From: Niameybacter massiliensis
Lineage (GTDB): Bacteria; Bacillota; Clostridia; Lachnospirales; Cellulosilyticaceae
Direction: 5' to 3'
DNA length: 64,000 nt
NCBI RefSeq assembly: GCF_001282685.1
Contig: NZ_LN875035.1
Location: 2,732,411-2,796,410, forward strand
Shown: piece by piece, positions 1-8,636 of the stretch
Layout: every line of letters starts with the position of its first letter
Numbering within the stretch: the stretch's first letter is position 1
Notes under the pieces: model-generated
What the model was told of the DNA's origin: nothing
The model's input: only the letters and a program-made list of their open reading frames with translations
Databases searched by the model: none
Translations under genes and position numbers: made by a program

Positions 1-53
1 AATTTATTATACCATACTTTCTAATTCTTAACCTACAAAATCACCCTTTCTCC

Positions 54-82
54 TTGAAACACAGTCATTCCTAAGTTATACT
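54..82 (+). promoter_or_regulatory. Sigma-A promoter of cutC
   Basis: A TTGAAA -35 box at 54-59 is separated by exactly 17 bases from a TATACT -10 box at 77-82. The start codon follows 44 bases later, after an AAGAGG ribosome site. Confidence 0.7.
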
Positions 83-126
83 GGCAACAATAACAGCAAG
101 TATTTACAAAAGAAAGAGGTTAATTT

Positions 127-873
127 ATGAAAGATTTTAACTTAGAAATATGTATTGATTCTGCTGAATCTGCTATTATAGCTGCTGCAAATGGTGCAAC
201 TCGACTTGAACTATGTGGTCATCTCATGATAGGTGGCGTTACACCTTGTACAGGCCTTATCAAAATGGTAAAAGATGTTGCCAATATCCCTGCTTATGCT
301 ATTATTCGTCCTCGTTTTGGAGATTTTGTTTATTCTGACCTAGAATTCGAACAAATGAAAAGAGATGTTGTAGCATGTCGTGAGTTAATGGTTGATGGCC
401 TTGTACTAGGTGCCCTTACACCAGACGGTCACTTGGATATAGAACGTCTTAAGCCACTAGTTGAACTGGCAAATGGTATGCATCTAACATTACATCGTGC
501 ATTTGATGTATGCTCTGACCCTTTCCGCGCCTTAGAAGAAGCAATAGAACTTGGCTTCCATACAATCCTTACTTCTGGTCAAGCTGCTAATGCTTACGAA
601 GGTCGTGAATTATTAAAACAACTTATAGAAGCTGCTAATGGCCGTATTGACATTATGCCTGGAGCTGGTGTTACAAGTTCAAACTTAAAAGAAATTTTAA
701 CTACAACAGGTGCTACCAGCGTTCATTTATCTGCCAAAACACTTCGTCCATCTTTAAGTACACATAGAAATCCTAATGTTTATATGGGCTTGCCATCGAT
801 TGATGAATCAATCATCTATGAAACTAATCCTGAAGAAGTAAAAGCCGCTCGTCAAGTTCTTGAAACGCTTTAA
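127..873 (+). CDS. cutC: CutC family protein
   Basis: This 248-residue protein matches the whole length of the CutC family, a TIM-barrel fold. The N-terminal segment with the conserved ICIDSAESA and GATRLELC stretches, and the later ILTSGQ and MPGAGV motifs, are typical. CutC was named for copper homeostasis in Escherichia coli, but its biochemical role is still uncertain, so a copper function is inherited from the family name. It is a single-gene transcript with its own sigma-A promoter and a hairpin terminator just after the stop. The ATG at 127 is preceded by an AAGAGG ribosome site. Confidence 0.93.
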   Translation: MKDFNLEICIDSAESAIIAAANGATRLELCGHLMIGGVTPCTGLIKMVKDVANIPAYAIIRPRFGDFVYSDLEFEQMKRDVVACRELMVDGLVLGALTPDGHLDIERLKPLVELANGMHLTLHRAFDVCSDPFRALEEAIELGFHTILTSGQAANAYEGRELLKQLIEAANGRIDIMPGAGVTSSNLKEILTTTGATSVHLSAKTLRPSLSTHRNPNVYMGLPSIDESIIYETNPEEVKAARQVLETL

Positions 874-883
874 TCTCCTCTAT

Positions 884-913
884 AACTCCTACATATTTTT
901 GTAGGAGTTTCTT
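884..913 (+). terminator. Terminator after cutC
   Basis: A 9-bp perfect stem (884-892 with 901-909, arm AACTCCTAC) lies 11 bases after the cutC stop and runs into a pyrimidine stretch. Confidence 0.75.
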
Positions 914-914
914 C

Positions 915-939
915 TATATATATATATATATATATATAT
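915..939. repeat. TA dinucleotide microsatellite
   Basis: An uninterrupted TA repeat of about twelve units lies between two terminators. It can form cruciforms and may vary in length between strains. Confidence 0.9.
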
Positions 940-1004
940 CTTTTTACATATACCCTTTCCACTTACTTTTATAGCATTACTAAAACTGTTTCTTTTCTCA
1001 TAGT

Positions 1005-1033
1005 AAAAAGGGCTGTTTCACAACAACCCTTTT
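1005..1033 (-). terminator. Terminator of the YeiH-like operon
   Basis: Arms at 1006-1017 and 1022-1033 pair fully on the minus strand if one G-U pair is allowed, with a 4-base loop and a T run on the minus-strand side. It lies just past the stop of the 95-residue gene. Confidence 0.75.
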
Positions 1034-1046
1034 ATTATGAGAATTA

Positions 1047-1334
1047 TTATTTTAATTTTGTATCTAAGTATACCCATGCTTTCCAGCATATAAATCCCCA
1101 TCCGCAAAATAATCCTATAATAAGAAGAGGATTTAAGTTCTGCACGAATCTATGATTAAAGAAATATTTTTCCCAACCTGGAATGTCACTATAATAGTAT
1201 GATCCTGGACCAAAGTTTAGTCCTTCTATTAATCCTATATCATTTTGCATAATATAGATTGCACAGCCTATTATAATAATGAAAATTCCTAGAGCTATGT
1301 AATTTAATACTTTAACTATTTGTGCCTGTTTCAC
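1047..1334 (-). CDS. Small two-TM membrane protein next to a YeiH-type transporter
   Basis: I do not recognise the family. The 95-residue protein has a hydrophobic segment at about residues 12-32 (ALGIFIIIIGCAIYIM) and another at about 68-88 (NPLLIIGLFCGWGFICW). Between them lies a polar, aromatic-rich loop with a GPGSYYYSDIPGW stretch. It starts 23 bases after the stop of the large transporter gene and shares its terminator, so the two are cotranscribed. A small accessory subunit of the transporter is a reasonable inference, but only the neighbourhood supports it. Confidence 0.65.
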   Translation of the reverse strand: MKQAQIVKVLNYIALGIFIIIIGCAIYIMQNDIGLIEGLNFGPGSYYYSDIPGWEKYFFNHRFVQNLNPLLIIGLFCGWGFICWKAWVYLDTKLK

Positions 1335-1357
1335 AATAATCCTCTCCTCTGTTTAGT

Positions 1358-2737
1358 TTAAGCGATAATATTAGGAATTGGTAAGAAGATACCACTTAAT
1401 AATAGCCATGCTACAAATAAAGTTAAAATTAAGTTGAATACTTGCCCAACTACATATAGTGTAAGTGGTTTACCACCTTGCATTTGACTTGCCATTTCTT
1501 TGAAGTTTGTTTCAAGACCAATACTCATAAAAGCAAGACAGAAGCACCATCCTTTAAAACCACTTAATGATTTAATAACTGCTTTAGTTGTTTCTGTACC
1601 AAATGCTGGTTCAACTAAGAATGAAAATACAACTGAAGCTAATACAAATCCAATAATAAATTTAGGGAATCTATGCCAAATTTCTGAAACCCCTACTTTA
1701 TTTCCAGCTGTGTTATCTACTTTTGTTGTAAAGAAAATTGCTACTGCAAAAGCAATAAATCCAATTAAAATATTTTGAATCATTTTTACAAGTGCTGCTA
1801 CTTGACCACCTATAGGACCTAATGCTTCACCTGCTAATACTACTGCTCCCGTTGAGTCAACAGTACCACCAATCCAAGCCCCACCAATCATTGGATCAAT
1901 ATTCATCCACTTACAAACAAATGGCATTGCTACCATCATAACAACAGTAAAGATAAGTGAAAGACCAACTGCGAAAGTTAAGTCATTCTTTTTCCCTTTA
2001 CAAGCTGCTGCACTAGCAATTGCTGCTGATGTACCACAAACAGATGTTGCACAAGCAATAATCATAACCATTGATTTATTTGTGATCTTTAAGAACTTTG
2101 TACCGAAAAGCCACATGAAAATAATAACAACCGGTGTTACTAACCACGCAATTCCAAGTCCGTAAATTCCAAATTCAGCAATATTTGAAAAAAGTACTTC
2201 CGCTCCCATAATTACTAAACCTGTTTTAATATAAAACTCTGTCTGAATTGCTGGCTTTATCCATTCTGGTGTCTTTATGGTATTACATACTAACATCCCA
2301 ATAAGAAGTGCCCAGAACGCATACTCAAGATAATTTTTCATTGTTACTTGTGCAGCTAATGTATACGCAAGTAATGCTAATAAAAATACACCTGCAAATC
2401 CTGCTATAAATTTAACAGGGCTTTTTCCCATACATTTCATACCAATACTAAATAATAGCGCTAGAACAATGAATGTAAACCCAACACCCATAATAAATTT
2501 ACCATCTGCTAAAACACTTAATACTGATGGATTCTCTGCTGTTCCCCAAGTGGCTACTTTTACACCCTTAAATGTAAAAGCTTCAGTTGTTACACTGATA
2601 AATCCTAATGTGATAACAATAAACCCTAACCAAATAGCCCACCAATCTTCATTCTTATAAAGATCTGACCATTTAAATTTACTTGCTACTACTTGTTCAG
2701 TATCAACAACCTGATCTACTACTGCTGTGTTATCCAT
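1358..2737 (-). CDS. YeiH/PF03601-type putative sulfate/anion exporter
   Basis: This 459-residue integral membrane protein has about eleven hydrophobic segments and the family signature region around CATSVCGTSAAIASAAACKGKK, followed by GGAWIGGTVDSTGAVVLAGE. YeiH of E. coli is shorter (about 350 residues). The extra length here is an N-terminal cytoplasmic stretch and additional membrane segments before the core. The family is usually described as a putative sulfate exporter, but substrates are poorly established. The ATG at 2737 has a GGGAGGGAAAGT ribosome site. A 95-residue membrane protein follows in the same transcript. A dyad just downstream of the predicted promoter suggests a repressor. 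Confidence 0.85.
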   Translation of the reverse strand: MDNTAVVDQVVDTEQVVASKFKWSDLYKNEDWWAIWLGFIVITLGFISVTTEAFTFKGVKVATWGTAENPSVLSVLADGKFIMGVGFTFIVLALLFSIGMKCMGKSPVKFIAGFAGVFLLALLAYTLAAQVTMKNYLEYAFWALLIGMLVCNTIKTPEWIKPAIQTEFYIKTGLVIMGAEVLFSNIAEFGIYGLGIAWLVTPVVIIFMWLFGTKFLKITNKSMVMIIACATSVCGTSAAIASAAACKGKKNDLTFAVGLSLIFTVVMMVAMPFVCKWMNIDPMIGGAWIGGTVDSTGAVVLAGEALGPIGGQVAALVKMIQNILIGFIAFAVAIFFTTKVDNTAGNKVGVSEIWHRFPKFIIGFVLASVVFSFLVEPAFGTETTKAVIKSLSGFKGWCFCLAFMSIGLETNFKEMASQMQGGKPLTLYVVGQVFNLILTLFVAWLLLSGIFLPIPNIIA

Positions 2738-2776
2738 ACTTTCCCTCCCATATTTTGTGTTTCTTCAAATATATCC

Positions 2777-2796
2777 ACTGTTAAAAAAATAACAGT
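2777..2796 (-). promoter_or_regulatory. Dyad operator candidate in the YeiH-like leader
   Basis: ACTGTTA and TAACAGT form a perfect 7-bp inverted repeat around six A/T bases. It lies about 15-35 bases downstream of the predicted -10 box, which is a typical roadblock position for a repressor. No U run follows, so it is not a terminator. Confidence 0.45.
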
Positions 2797-2810
2797 TATT
2801 TTATACTTTA

Positions 2811-2840
2811 AAAATAGCATATGTTATATTTATTCGTCAA
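2811..2840 (-). promoter_or_regulatory. Probable promoter of the YeiH-like operon
   Basis: On the minus strand a TTGACG -35 box (2835-2840) is followed after 18 bases by a TATTTT -10 box (2811-2816). Confidence 0.45.
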
Positions 2841-2930
2841 TAAAATAACAAAGTAAATTTTATTTTTGTACACTATATACAACCTATTTCTTTATCTCTC
2901 TATCAATTATGTAAATATTTTTCTCTTGGT

Positions 2931-2964
2931 ATAAAAAAAAGAGATGAATATAAATATTCATCTC
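2931..2964 (-). terminator. radA terminator
   Basis: A 10-bp perfect stem (2941-2950 with 2955-2964) overlaps the radA stop codon and is followed on the minus strand by a long T run. Confidence 0.85.
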
Positions 2965-4328
2965 ACTGCAATAGCATCTAATGCTTCTCCAATATTCGAT
3001 ACACCTATTATTTTAATCCCCTTTATAGGTGGTAATTTCTCTACATTAGCCTTTGGCATAATACATATTTTGAATCCTAATTTAGCAGCTTCAATAACAC
3101 GTTTTTCTGCCATTGGCACACCTCTTACTTCTCCGGTTAAACCAATCTCCCCAAAAATAACTGTATGAGGGTCTATGGATGTATTTCTAAAACTTGAAGC
3201 AATTGCAAGTGCAGCTGCTAAATCAAGTGATGGCTCATTGATTCTAAGCCCACCTGCCAAATTGACATAAACATCATAATTACCTAAATCCAGTCCTGCA
3301 CGTTTTTCAAGTACTGCAATTAAGATGACTACACGATTGTAGTCAAGACCTGTTGCTGTACGACGTGGCATCCCAAAACTTGTAAAACTTGCTAATGCCT
3401 GCACTTCTATGAGCATAGGTCTTGTTCCTTCTAGTGAACAACTTACTAACGATCCTGCAACATCCATAGGTCTTCCTGCTAGCATAATCTCTGAAGGATT
3501 TAAAACTTCTTTAAGTCCTATATCTTGCATCTCAAATACGCCAATTTCATTTGTAGAACCAAAACGATTTTTTACTGCACGTAGTATTCTAAATGAAGCA
3601 TGTCTTTCCCCTTCAAAGTAAAGTACTGTATCTACCATATGTTCTAGGACTCTTGGGCCTGCAAGTGCACCTTCCTTTGTTACATGTCCAACAATCATAA
3701 TAGTAATACCATATCCCTTACCTAAATTCATTAACTTGTGAGTCGCTTCACGAACCTGGCTCACACTTCCTGGTGCTGAAGTAACATCATCACAATAGAC
3801 CGTCTGGATTGAATCTAGTATAACAAGATCTGGTTTAGTTGTTTTTATTTGGTTTTCAATAAAGTTCATATTTGTTTCTGCTAAGAGATTTAGATTATTT
3901 GTATGAACATTTAATCTCTCCCCTCGCATTTTTATCTGACTGACAGACTCTTCACCTGAGACATATAGTACTTGTTTATCTTGTCTACCGAGTTCTTCAC
4001 AAATTTGTAAAAGCAAGGTTGATTTCCCTATCCCTGGATCTCCACCAACAAGGATTAAAGACCCTCTTACAATCCCTCCTCCTAGTACTCTATCTAATTC
4101 ATTCATACCTGTGGTTGTACGAATTTCATTTTCTATCTTAATATCTTTAAGTCTTATTGGAGCATTACTTGTCCCCTTTACACTACTTGAAGTTAAAGGT
4201 GTCTTTTTAGCCTCAACTACTTCTTCAACCAAACTGCCCCATTCATTGCAACTTGGACATTTTCCCATCCACTTTCCTGACTCATAGCCACACTGCTGGC
4301 ATACATAAACTTGCTTAAGTTTTGCCAT
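2958..4328 (-). CDS. radA: DNA repair protein RadA
   Basis: This is a full-length (456 aa) RadA/Sms, a RecA-like branch-migration helicase for recombinational repair. The N-terminal zinc finger has Cys at residues 10, 13, 24 and 27. The Walker A motif GGDPGIGKST lies near residue 95, and the RadA-specific KNRFGSTNE motif near 255. The last third is the Lon-protease-like scaffold domain. It appears to be transcribed alone and ends in a strong terminator that overlaps the stop codon. The ATG has an AGGAGAAATAT ribosome site. I see no LexA-like box upstream. Confidence 0.97.
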   Translation of the reverse strand: MAKLKQVYVCQQCGYESGKWMGKCPSCNEWGSLVEEVVEAKKTPLTSSSVKGTSNAPIRLKDIKIENEIRTTTGMNELDRVLGGGIVRGSLILVGGDPGIGKSTLLLQICEELGRQDKQVLYVSGEESVSQIKMRGERLNVHTNNLNLLAETNMNFIENQIKTTKPDLVILDSIQTVYCDDVTSAPGSVSQVREATHKLMNLGKGYGITIMIVGHVTKEGALAGPRVLEHMVDTVLYFEGERHASFRILRAVKNRFGSTNEIGVFEMQDIGLKEVLNPSEIMLAGRPMDVAGSLVSCSLEGTRPMLIEVQALASFTSFGMPRRTATGLDYNRVVILIAVLEKRAGLDLGNYDVYVNLAGGLRINEPSLDLAAALAIASSFRNTSIDPHTVIFGEIGLTGEVRGVPMAEKRVIEAAKLGFKICIMPKANVEKLPPIKGIKIIGVSNIGEALDAIAVR

Positions 4329-4516
4329 AATCTATATTTCTCCTTTTATTAACTAACTTTTTATAGTATAACCTATTTAGGTATTCTTAAAAACTTCATT
4401 TCTTATTATCATATCACATTTCTACAAACTACACATTCTATAACCTGTCACTCTCTGTACTACTAAGTCTTTTCCCATTATACTTTATAGAACTAAATCC
4501 TATCTGCTATAAATTA

Positions 4517-4546
4517 AAAGAGCCGTTCACATCGTGAACGACCCTT
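4517..4546 (-). terminator. Terminator after the 137-residue gene
   Basis: CGTTCAC (4524-4530) and GTGAACG (4534-4540) form a short-loop hairpin. Flanking bases add further pairs, and a CTTTT run follows on the minus strand. Confidence 0.75.
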
Positions 4547-4553
4547 GCTTTAA

Positions 4554-4967
4554 TTAGCCTACTCTTTTAAGAACTACATTTTTAGGTTCTTTATTAAGAT
4601 CTACTGAAAAAACAACTTTGCCTGTACTTGATGTTTTAACATGATCAACAAGCACATCTTCAATTAATAATTTATATTCAGTATCTGGCTGTATCTCTAA
4701 TGTAATTTGAGCCATTTTGTTACCTTCAACTTCAAACTTCACTACTTCGTCTGTTACCGAAAAGTGATGTACAGCTGTACCTGGTAGCGATTCGTAAACA
4801 AGTGCACCATCTCTTTTGAGTTTTGTTACCTCATAAAATGATTTTGCTTTATAGAAACGTCCATCTACCTCAAAATCATTTACTTTTGTCTTTTCTTGTA
4901 AGTCATAATTTCCAAAACTAAGTGTGCCATCCTCGTTAAGACGAATAATTTCTGTAATAACAGCCAT
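4554..4967 (-). CDS. Conserved protein of unknown function, beta-rich
   Basis: The 137-residue product starts MAVITEIIRLNEDGTLSFGNY. I chose the ATG at 4967 over a GTG five codons upstream because GGAGGG sits 7 bases before it and overlaps that GTG. The sequence is acidic and strand-rich, with no signal peptide, membrane segment or cysteine. The alternation of short strands and turns (KVNDFEVDGRFYKAKS, TEYKLLIEDVLVDHVKTS) suggests one compact beta domain. Similar clostridial proteins sometimes carry the label endosialidase, which I do not think is supported. It lies 85 bases downstream of clpC without an intervening terminator, so it may be read from the clpC transcript as well. Confidence 0.6.
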   Translation of the reverse strand: MAVITEIIRLNEDGTLSFGNYDLQEKTKVNDFEVDGRFYKAKSFYEVTKLKRDGALVYESLPGTAVHHFSVTDEVVKFEVEGNKMAQITLEIQPDTEYKLLIEDVLVDHVKTSSTGKVVFSVDLNKEPKNVVLKRVG

Positions 4968-5051
4968 GATAAAACCCTCCACTAAATAATAAATTCAACA
5001 CTTATCTATATATATGTCTATTATACACGATTTACTATAAAAAGTATAGGA

Positions 5052-7496
5052 TTATTGTTTTTTCAGGATAATTGTGTCATTTTCTAAATTTACGTATACA
5101 CTGTCCCCTTCTCTTAAATGCCCTGCAAGAATTTCATCAGCCAACTTATCTTCAATATAACTTTGAATGGTACGTTTAAGAGGTCTTGCTCCATACGCCT
5201 TATCATATCCCTTTTCAGCTAAGAAATTAAGCGCTTCAGCTGTAAGCTCAATTTGAATACCTACATTCTTGGTAATACGAGAAGTTAAATCTTTAATCAT
5301 AATTTCAGCAATTTGTTTGATATGTTCAGTTGTAAGAGAATGGAACACTAACGTCTCATCAATACGATTTAGGAATTCTGGTCTGAATGAACGTTTTAAC
5401 TCATCCATTACATTCTTTTTCATCTCTTCATAGTTTTTCTTCTCATCATTGACAGAAATAAATCCTACACGCTTAGGTTCAACAATATTACGAGCCCCCA
5501 AGTTAGAAGTCATAATAATGATTGCATTTTTAAAGTTAATACGTCTTCCTGTAGAATCTGTTATATGTCCATCATCAAGTATCTGAAGTAAAATGTTAAA
5601 TACATCTGGATGTGCTTTTTCTATCTCATCAAATAGAATAACACAATAAGGTTTACGTCTTATTTTTTCTGTTAGCTGCCCGCCCTCTTCATAACCTACA
5701 TATCCTGGTGGTGAACCAATAAGTTTGGATACAGCATGTTTTTCCATATACTCACTCATATCAAGGCGTACCATGGCATTTTCATCGCCAAACATGACTT
5801 CTGCCAATGCTTTTGTAAGCTCTGTTTTTCCTACACCCGTTGGTCCTAAGAATAAGAAAGAACCTATTGGACGATTTGGATCTTTCAATCCTACACGCCC
5901 ACGTCTTACAGCCTTAGCTACTGCTATTGTAGCTTCTTCTTGACCAATCACGCGTTCATGTAAAATATTTTCTAGATTCTTAAGCCTTTCAGCTTCTTCT
6001 TGAGCCAGTTTAATAACTGGTATGTGAGTCCATGTACTTACAACTGTTGCAATATCTTCTTCTGTCACAGCTTGACGTTCTATTGTATGTGTTGCTTCCC
6101 ATTCAGCTTGTGCTTTTACAATTTCTTCTCTTAATTCAGCTTCTAAGCGTTTAATTTCACCAGCTTTTAAGTAATCTTCACTAATAATAGCCTCTTCTTT
6201 TTGAAGTGCATACTCCTCTAATTTAGCTTCTAATTCTTTAATGTGTTCTGGTGAAGTATAACTTCTAAGACGTACACGAGATGCTGCTTCATCAATTAAA
6301 TCAATTGCTTTATCTGGTAAGAAGCGATCTGCTATATAGCGACTTGAAAGACGTACTGCTGCCTGAATCGCTTCTTTTGTAATTTGCACTTGATGATGCA
6401 CTTCATATTTTTCTTTAATACCTTCTAAGATAAGAAGTGTTTCAAGTTCAGTAGGTTCATCAACAGTTACAGGTTGGAATCTACGTTCAAGCGCTGCATC
6501 TTTTTCAATATGTTTACGATATTCTTCTAAGGTCGTTGCCCCTACAAGTTGAATTTCTCCCCTTGCTAATGATGGTTTTAAAATATTAGATGCATCCATT
6601 GCCCCTTCTGCGGCACCTGCTCCAATAATAGTATGCAACTCATCAATAAAAAGAATAATATCACCTGCTAAACGTACTTCTTCTAGTACTTTATTGATAC
6701 GTTCTTCAAATTCACCTCTATATTTCGTTCCAGAAATCATAGAAGATAAATCAAGAGACACCACACGTTTTTCTCTTAATAAATCTGGTACAATACCCTC
6801 TACAATTTTTTGAGCTAACCCTTCTACTACAGCTGTTTTACCTACTCCTGGCTCTCCAACAAGACAAGGGTTATTCTTTGTACGTCGTGAAAGAATTTGT
6901 GTTATTCTTTCAATTTCCTTTTCACGTCCTATAATTGGATCAAACTTATCTTCTCTAGCAAGTTTTGTTAAATCACGACTATAACGATCTAATGTTGGTG
7001 TTGTTGATTTAATATTACTTTTTCCTTGTGGGGAATGGAACTGCCCTGGACTTACTGAAGGTTCATTTGAAACCATGGTTAAAATCTTAGAAGTAATATC
7101 TCTTGGATCTCCATTTAATACTTCTATCAATTTAACCGCTACACTATTTTTTTCTTTTAGAAGAGCAATAAGAAGATGTTCTGTCCCAATAGTTGTCATA
7201 TTCATTTGAGCTGCAATATTGCTACTTGATTCAATCACACGTTTAAGACGAGGTGTATAGTCTCTTGAAATAACATTTGATTTGTTACCAAATCCAAGCA
7301 CTTCTCTCATCTTTTCTATAACATCATCTTCCTCGATGCCGGCTTGCTCACATGCTAAACACGCTATTGAATCTTTAACATGTAAAAGCCCTACTAACAA
7401 ATGCTCTGTTCCTAAGTAACTATGTCTAAACTGCTCTACTATTTCCTGTGCATAGGAAATGGCAGCTTTTGCTTGCACTGTAAACTTACTTTGCAT
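5052..7496 (-). CDS. clpC: ATP-dependent Clp protease ATPase subunit ClpC
   Basis: This 814-residue class I Clp/Hsp100 ATPase unfolds substrates for ClpP. It has two N-terminal Clp-N repeats (about 1-145), a first AAA+ module with GEPGVGKT near 210, a UVR-type coiled middle segment (about 415-450, [20 protein letters not shown]), and a second AAA+ module with GPTGVGKTE near 545. The ClpP-docking loop expected in ClpC lies in the second module. In Bacillus clpC sits behind ctsR, mcsA and mcsB. None of these is in this window; the gene just upstream encodes a coiled-coil zinc-ribbon protein. The ATG is preceded by AGGAGGAAACCC. Confidence 0.96.
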   Translation of the reverse strand: MQSKFTVQAKAAISYAQEIVEQFRHSYLGTEHLLVGLLHVKDSIACLACEQAGIEEDDVIEKMREVLGFGNKSNVISRDYTPRLKRVIESSSNIAAQMNMTTIGTEHLLIALLKEKNSVAVKLIEVLNGDPRDITSKILTMVSNEPSVSPGQFHSPQGKSNIKSTTPTLDRYSRDLTKLAREDKFDPIIGREKEIERITQILSRRTKNNPCLVGEPGVGKTAVVEGLAQKIVEGIVPDLLREKRVVSLDLSSMISGTKYRGEFEERINKVLEEVRLAGDIILFIDELHTIIGAGAAEGAMDASNILKPSLARGEIQLVGATTLEEYRKHIEKDAALERRFQPVTVDEPTELETLLILEGIKEKYEVHHQVQITKEAIQAAVRLSSRYIADRFLPDKAIDLIDEAASRVRLRSYTSPEHIKELEAKLEEYALQKEEAIISEDYLKAGEIKRLEAELREEIVKAQAEWEATHTIERQAVTEEDIATVVSTWTHIPVIKLAQEEAERLKNLENILHERVIGQEEATIAVAKAVRRGRVGLKDPNRPIGSFLFLGPTGVGKTELTKALAEVMFGDENAMVRLDMSEYMEKHAVSKLIGSPPGYVGYEEGGQLTEKIRRKPYCVILFDEIEKAHPDVFNILLQILDDGHITDSTGRRINFKNAIIIMTSNLGARNIVEPKRVGFISVNDEKKNYEEMKKNVMDELKRSFRPEFLNRIDETLVFHSLTTEHIKQIAEIMIKDLTSRITKNVGIQIELTAEALNFLAEKGYDKAYGARPLKRTIQSYIEDKLADEILAGHLREGDSVYVNLENDTIILKKQ

Positions 7497-7518
7497 GGGT
7501 TTCCTCCTGCTTCAATTG

Positions 7519-7983
7519 TTATAATTTCTCTCCACAATGGATGCAAAATGCTGCTTCTGGTGGATTACCTATATTACAATGTGGACAAAATTTAAGAATT
7601 TTAATACCATTCTCATCTCTTTTTACACTGGCATAGGTAGGTTGGTCTTCATTCCATGTTTGACGCACTTCTCTTTTATAAGCATCAAAACTATCTTTTT
7701 GTACATTAACTGTTTGCTCAACCTCTTTTTCAAGTTTTTCTAACTCTTGTGTAAGACTTGAAATACGATTACAAAGGGCATCTGGTGTTTCTTCCACTTT
7801 CCCTTCCATATAGTTTTTATAATAAACTTCACCTAGTTTTTGATAAAGTTTCTTTAGTTCATTTTTCAGAGTTAAAATGTCACTACGATATTTCGCTTGA
7901 TCTACAGTTTTTTGAGTTTGGTCTAATGCTTCTTTACAAGTATTTTTAAGACTTGAACTAAGCTTATCAATTATATCTTTCAT
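7519..7983 (-). CDS. Coiled-coil protein with C-terminal zinc ribbon
   Basis: The 154-residue product begins MKDIIDKLSSSLKNTCKEA. Residues 1-110 are strongly helical and form a likely coiled coil. The tail carries a CPHC-x13-CIHC treble-clef or zinc-ribbon motif. The frame is open further upstream, but the GGAGG at 7993-7997 supports a start at or close to 7983; a longer start would overlap the mazF terminator. It directly precedes clpC with 22 bases between them, so the two are probably cotranscribed. A role as a ClpC adaptor like McsA is possible from position alone, since sequence similarity to McsA is not evident. Confidence 0.65.
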   Translation of the reverse strand: MKDIIDKLSSSLKNTCKEALDQTQKTVDQAKYRSDILTLKNELKKLYQKLGEVYYKNYMEGKVEETPDALCNRISSLTQELEKLEKEVEQTVNVQKDSFDAYKREVRQTWNEDQPTYASVKRDENGIKILKFCPHCNIGNPPEAAFCIHCGEKL

Positions 7984-8016
7984 ATTCAACATCGCCTCCA
8001 TTTTCTTAATTGTATC

Positions 8017-8049
8017 ACAAAAAGCGAGACTAGTGAACCAGCCTCGCTT
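8017..8049 (-). terminator. Terminator after mazF
   Basis: A 7-bp stem (8022-8028 with 8043-8049, AAGCGAG) with a 14-base loop is followed on the minus strand by TTTTT. It starts six bases beyond the mazF stop. Confidence 0.8.
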
Positions 8050-8054
8050 GTGCA

Positions 8055-8402
8055 TTATGTATCTAGTGCTAAACTTTGCTTAAGTGCTTTATCCACAAGC
8101 CTCATAAAGTCATCTTCTAAATGACATATTTTCTCTTTGAGACGTCTTTTATCAATTGTTCGAATTTGTTCAAGCAATATGACTGAATTACGTACAAGTT
8201 CATATTGTGTTGCATTAATTTCTACATGGGTTGGCATTTTAGTTTTGTGAACATTGGAAGTAATGGCTGCACATATAACAGTTGGGCTAAACTTATTGCC
8301 TACGTCATTTTGAATCACTAAAACTGGCCTTACCCCACCTTGTTCAGAACCTATAACTGGACTTAAATCTGCATAAAATATATCTCCACGTTTCACCTGC
8401 AT
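8055..8402 (-). CDS. mazF: MazF/EndoA-type mRNA interferase toxin
   Basis: This 115-residue PemK/MazF endoribonuclease cleaves mRNA at short specific sequences. The start [23 protein letters not shown] and the RPVLVIQND strand match EndoA (NdoA) of Bacillus closely. I chose the ATG at 8402, with GGAG upstream. An in-frame GTG nine bases earlier lacks a ribosome site. The antitoxin stop codon ends one base before this ATG, giving tight translational coupling. Position directly behind alr is the same as in Bacillus subtilis. Confidence 0.93.
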   Translation of the reverse strand: MQVKRGDIFYADLSPVIGSEQGGVRPVLVIQNDVGNKFSPTVICAAITSNVHKTKMPTHVEINATQYELVRNSVILLEQIRTIDKRRLKEKICHLEDDFMRLVDKALKQSLALDT

Positions 8403-8403
8403 T

Positions 8404-8592
8404 CTACTCACACTCCGTGGCGTGGTCGTAATAGGATTCGACCTCTCTTTCTACTTCAAAGTATAACTTTGATAACGATAAATTTAAAGCTGCCATCTCT
8501 TGATAGCCTCTTCTCATGGTATCTAAATCCACTTTTTCTGTATTGTGCTTTAAGGAAGTTTCTCCCTTTGTATGTTCACTTGGATGAATCAT
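8404..8592 (-). CDS. mazE: MazE/EndoAI-type antitoxin lacking its ribbon-helix-helix domain
   Basis: This 62-residue protein lies between alr and mazF. Residues 26-45 ([20 protein letters not shown]) align with the C-terminal toxin-binding arm of EndoAI, which in Bacillus reads MRRGYMEMAKINL. The roughly 45-residue N-terminal ribbon-helix-helix domain of EndoAI is absent. The first 25 residues are polar and do not resemble it, and only 44 bases separate this start from the alr stop. The ATG at 8592 has a GGGAGTG ribosome site, so the short form is genuine. It should neutralise MazF but may not bind DNA. Confidence 0.8.
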   Translation of the reverse strand: MIHPSEHTKGETSLKHNTEKVDLDTMRRGYQEMAALNLSLSKLYFEVEREVESYYDHATECE

Positions 8593-8636
8593 TTAAATCA
8601 CTCCCTCATGCATACCTTTTGCCAACTTTTTTAAAA

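Noticed and set aside
915-939. Origin or DNA-unwinding element at the TA run
   Set aside because: No DnaA boxes or replication genes are near; a simple slippage repeat between terminators is enough.
1500-1778. ORFs opposite the transporter, leuS, aconitase and similar genes
   Set aside because: They lie in frames antisense to well-conserved proteins, have no ribosome sites, and encode low-complexity translations of membrane or catalytic segments.
4554-4967. Endosialidase annotation
   Set aside because: The protein is 137 residues and shows neither sialidase Asp-boxes nor an endosialidase chaperone domain.
7519-8055. Longer start at 8055 for the zinc-ribbon coiled-coil protein
   Set aside because: It would run through the mazF terminator hairpin, and the GGAGG near 7995 marks a start at about 7983.
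8403-8411. GTG start for mazF overlapping mazE
   Set aside because: The ATG at 8402 gives the standard MazF N-terminus and has GGAG upstream; the GTG lies in the antitoxin's last codons without a ribosome site.
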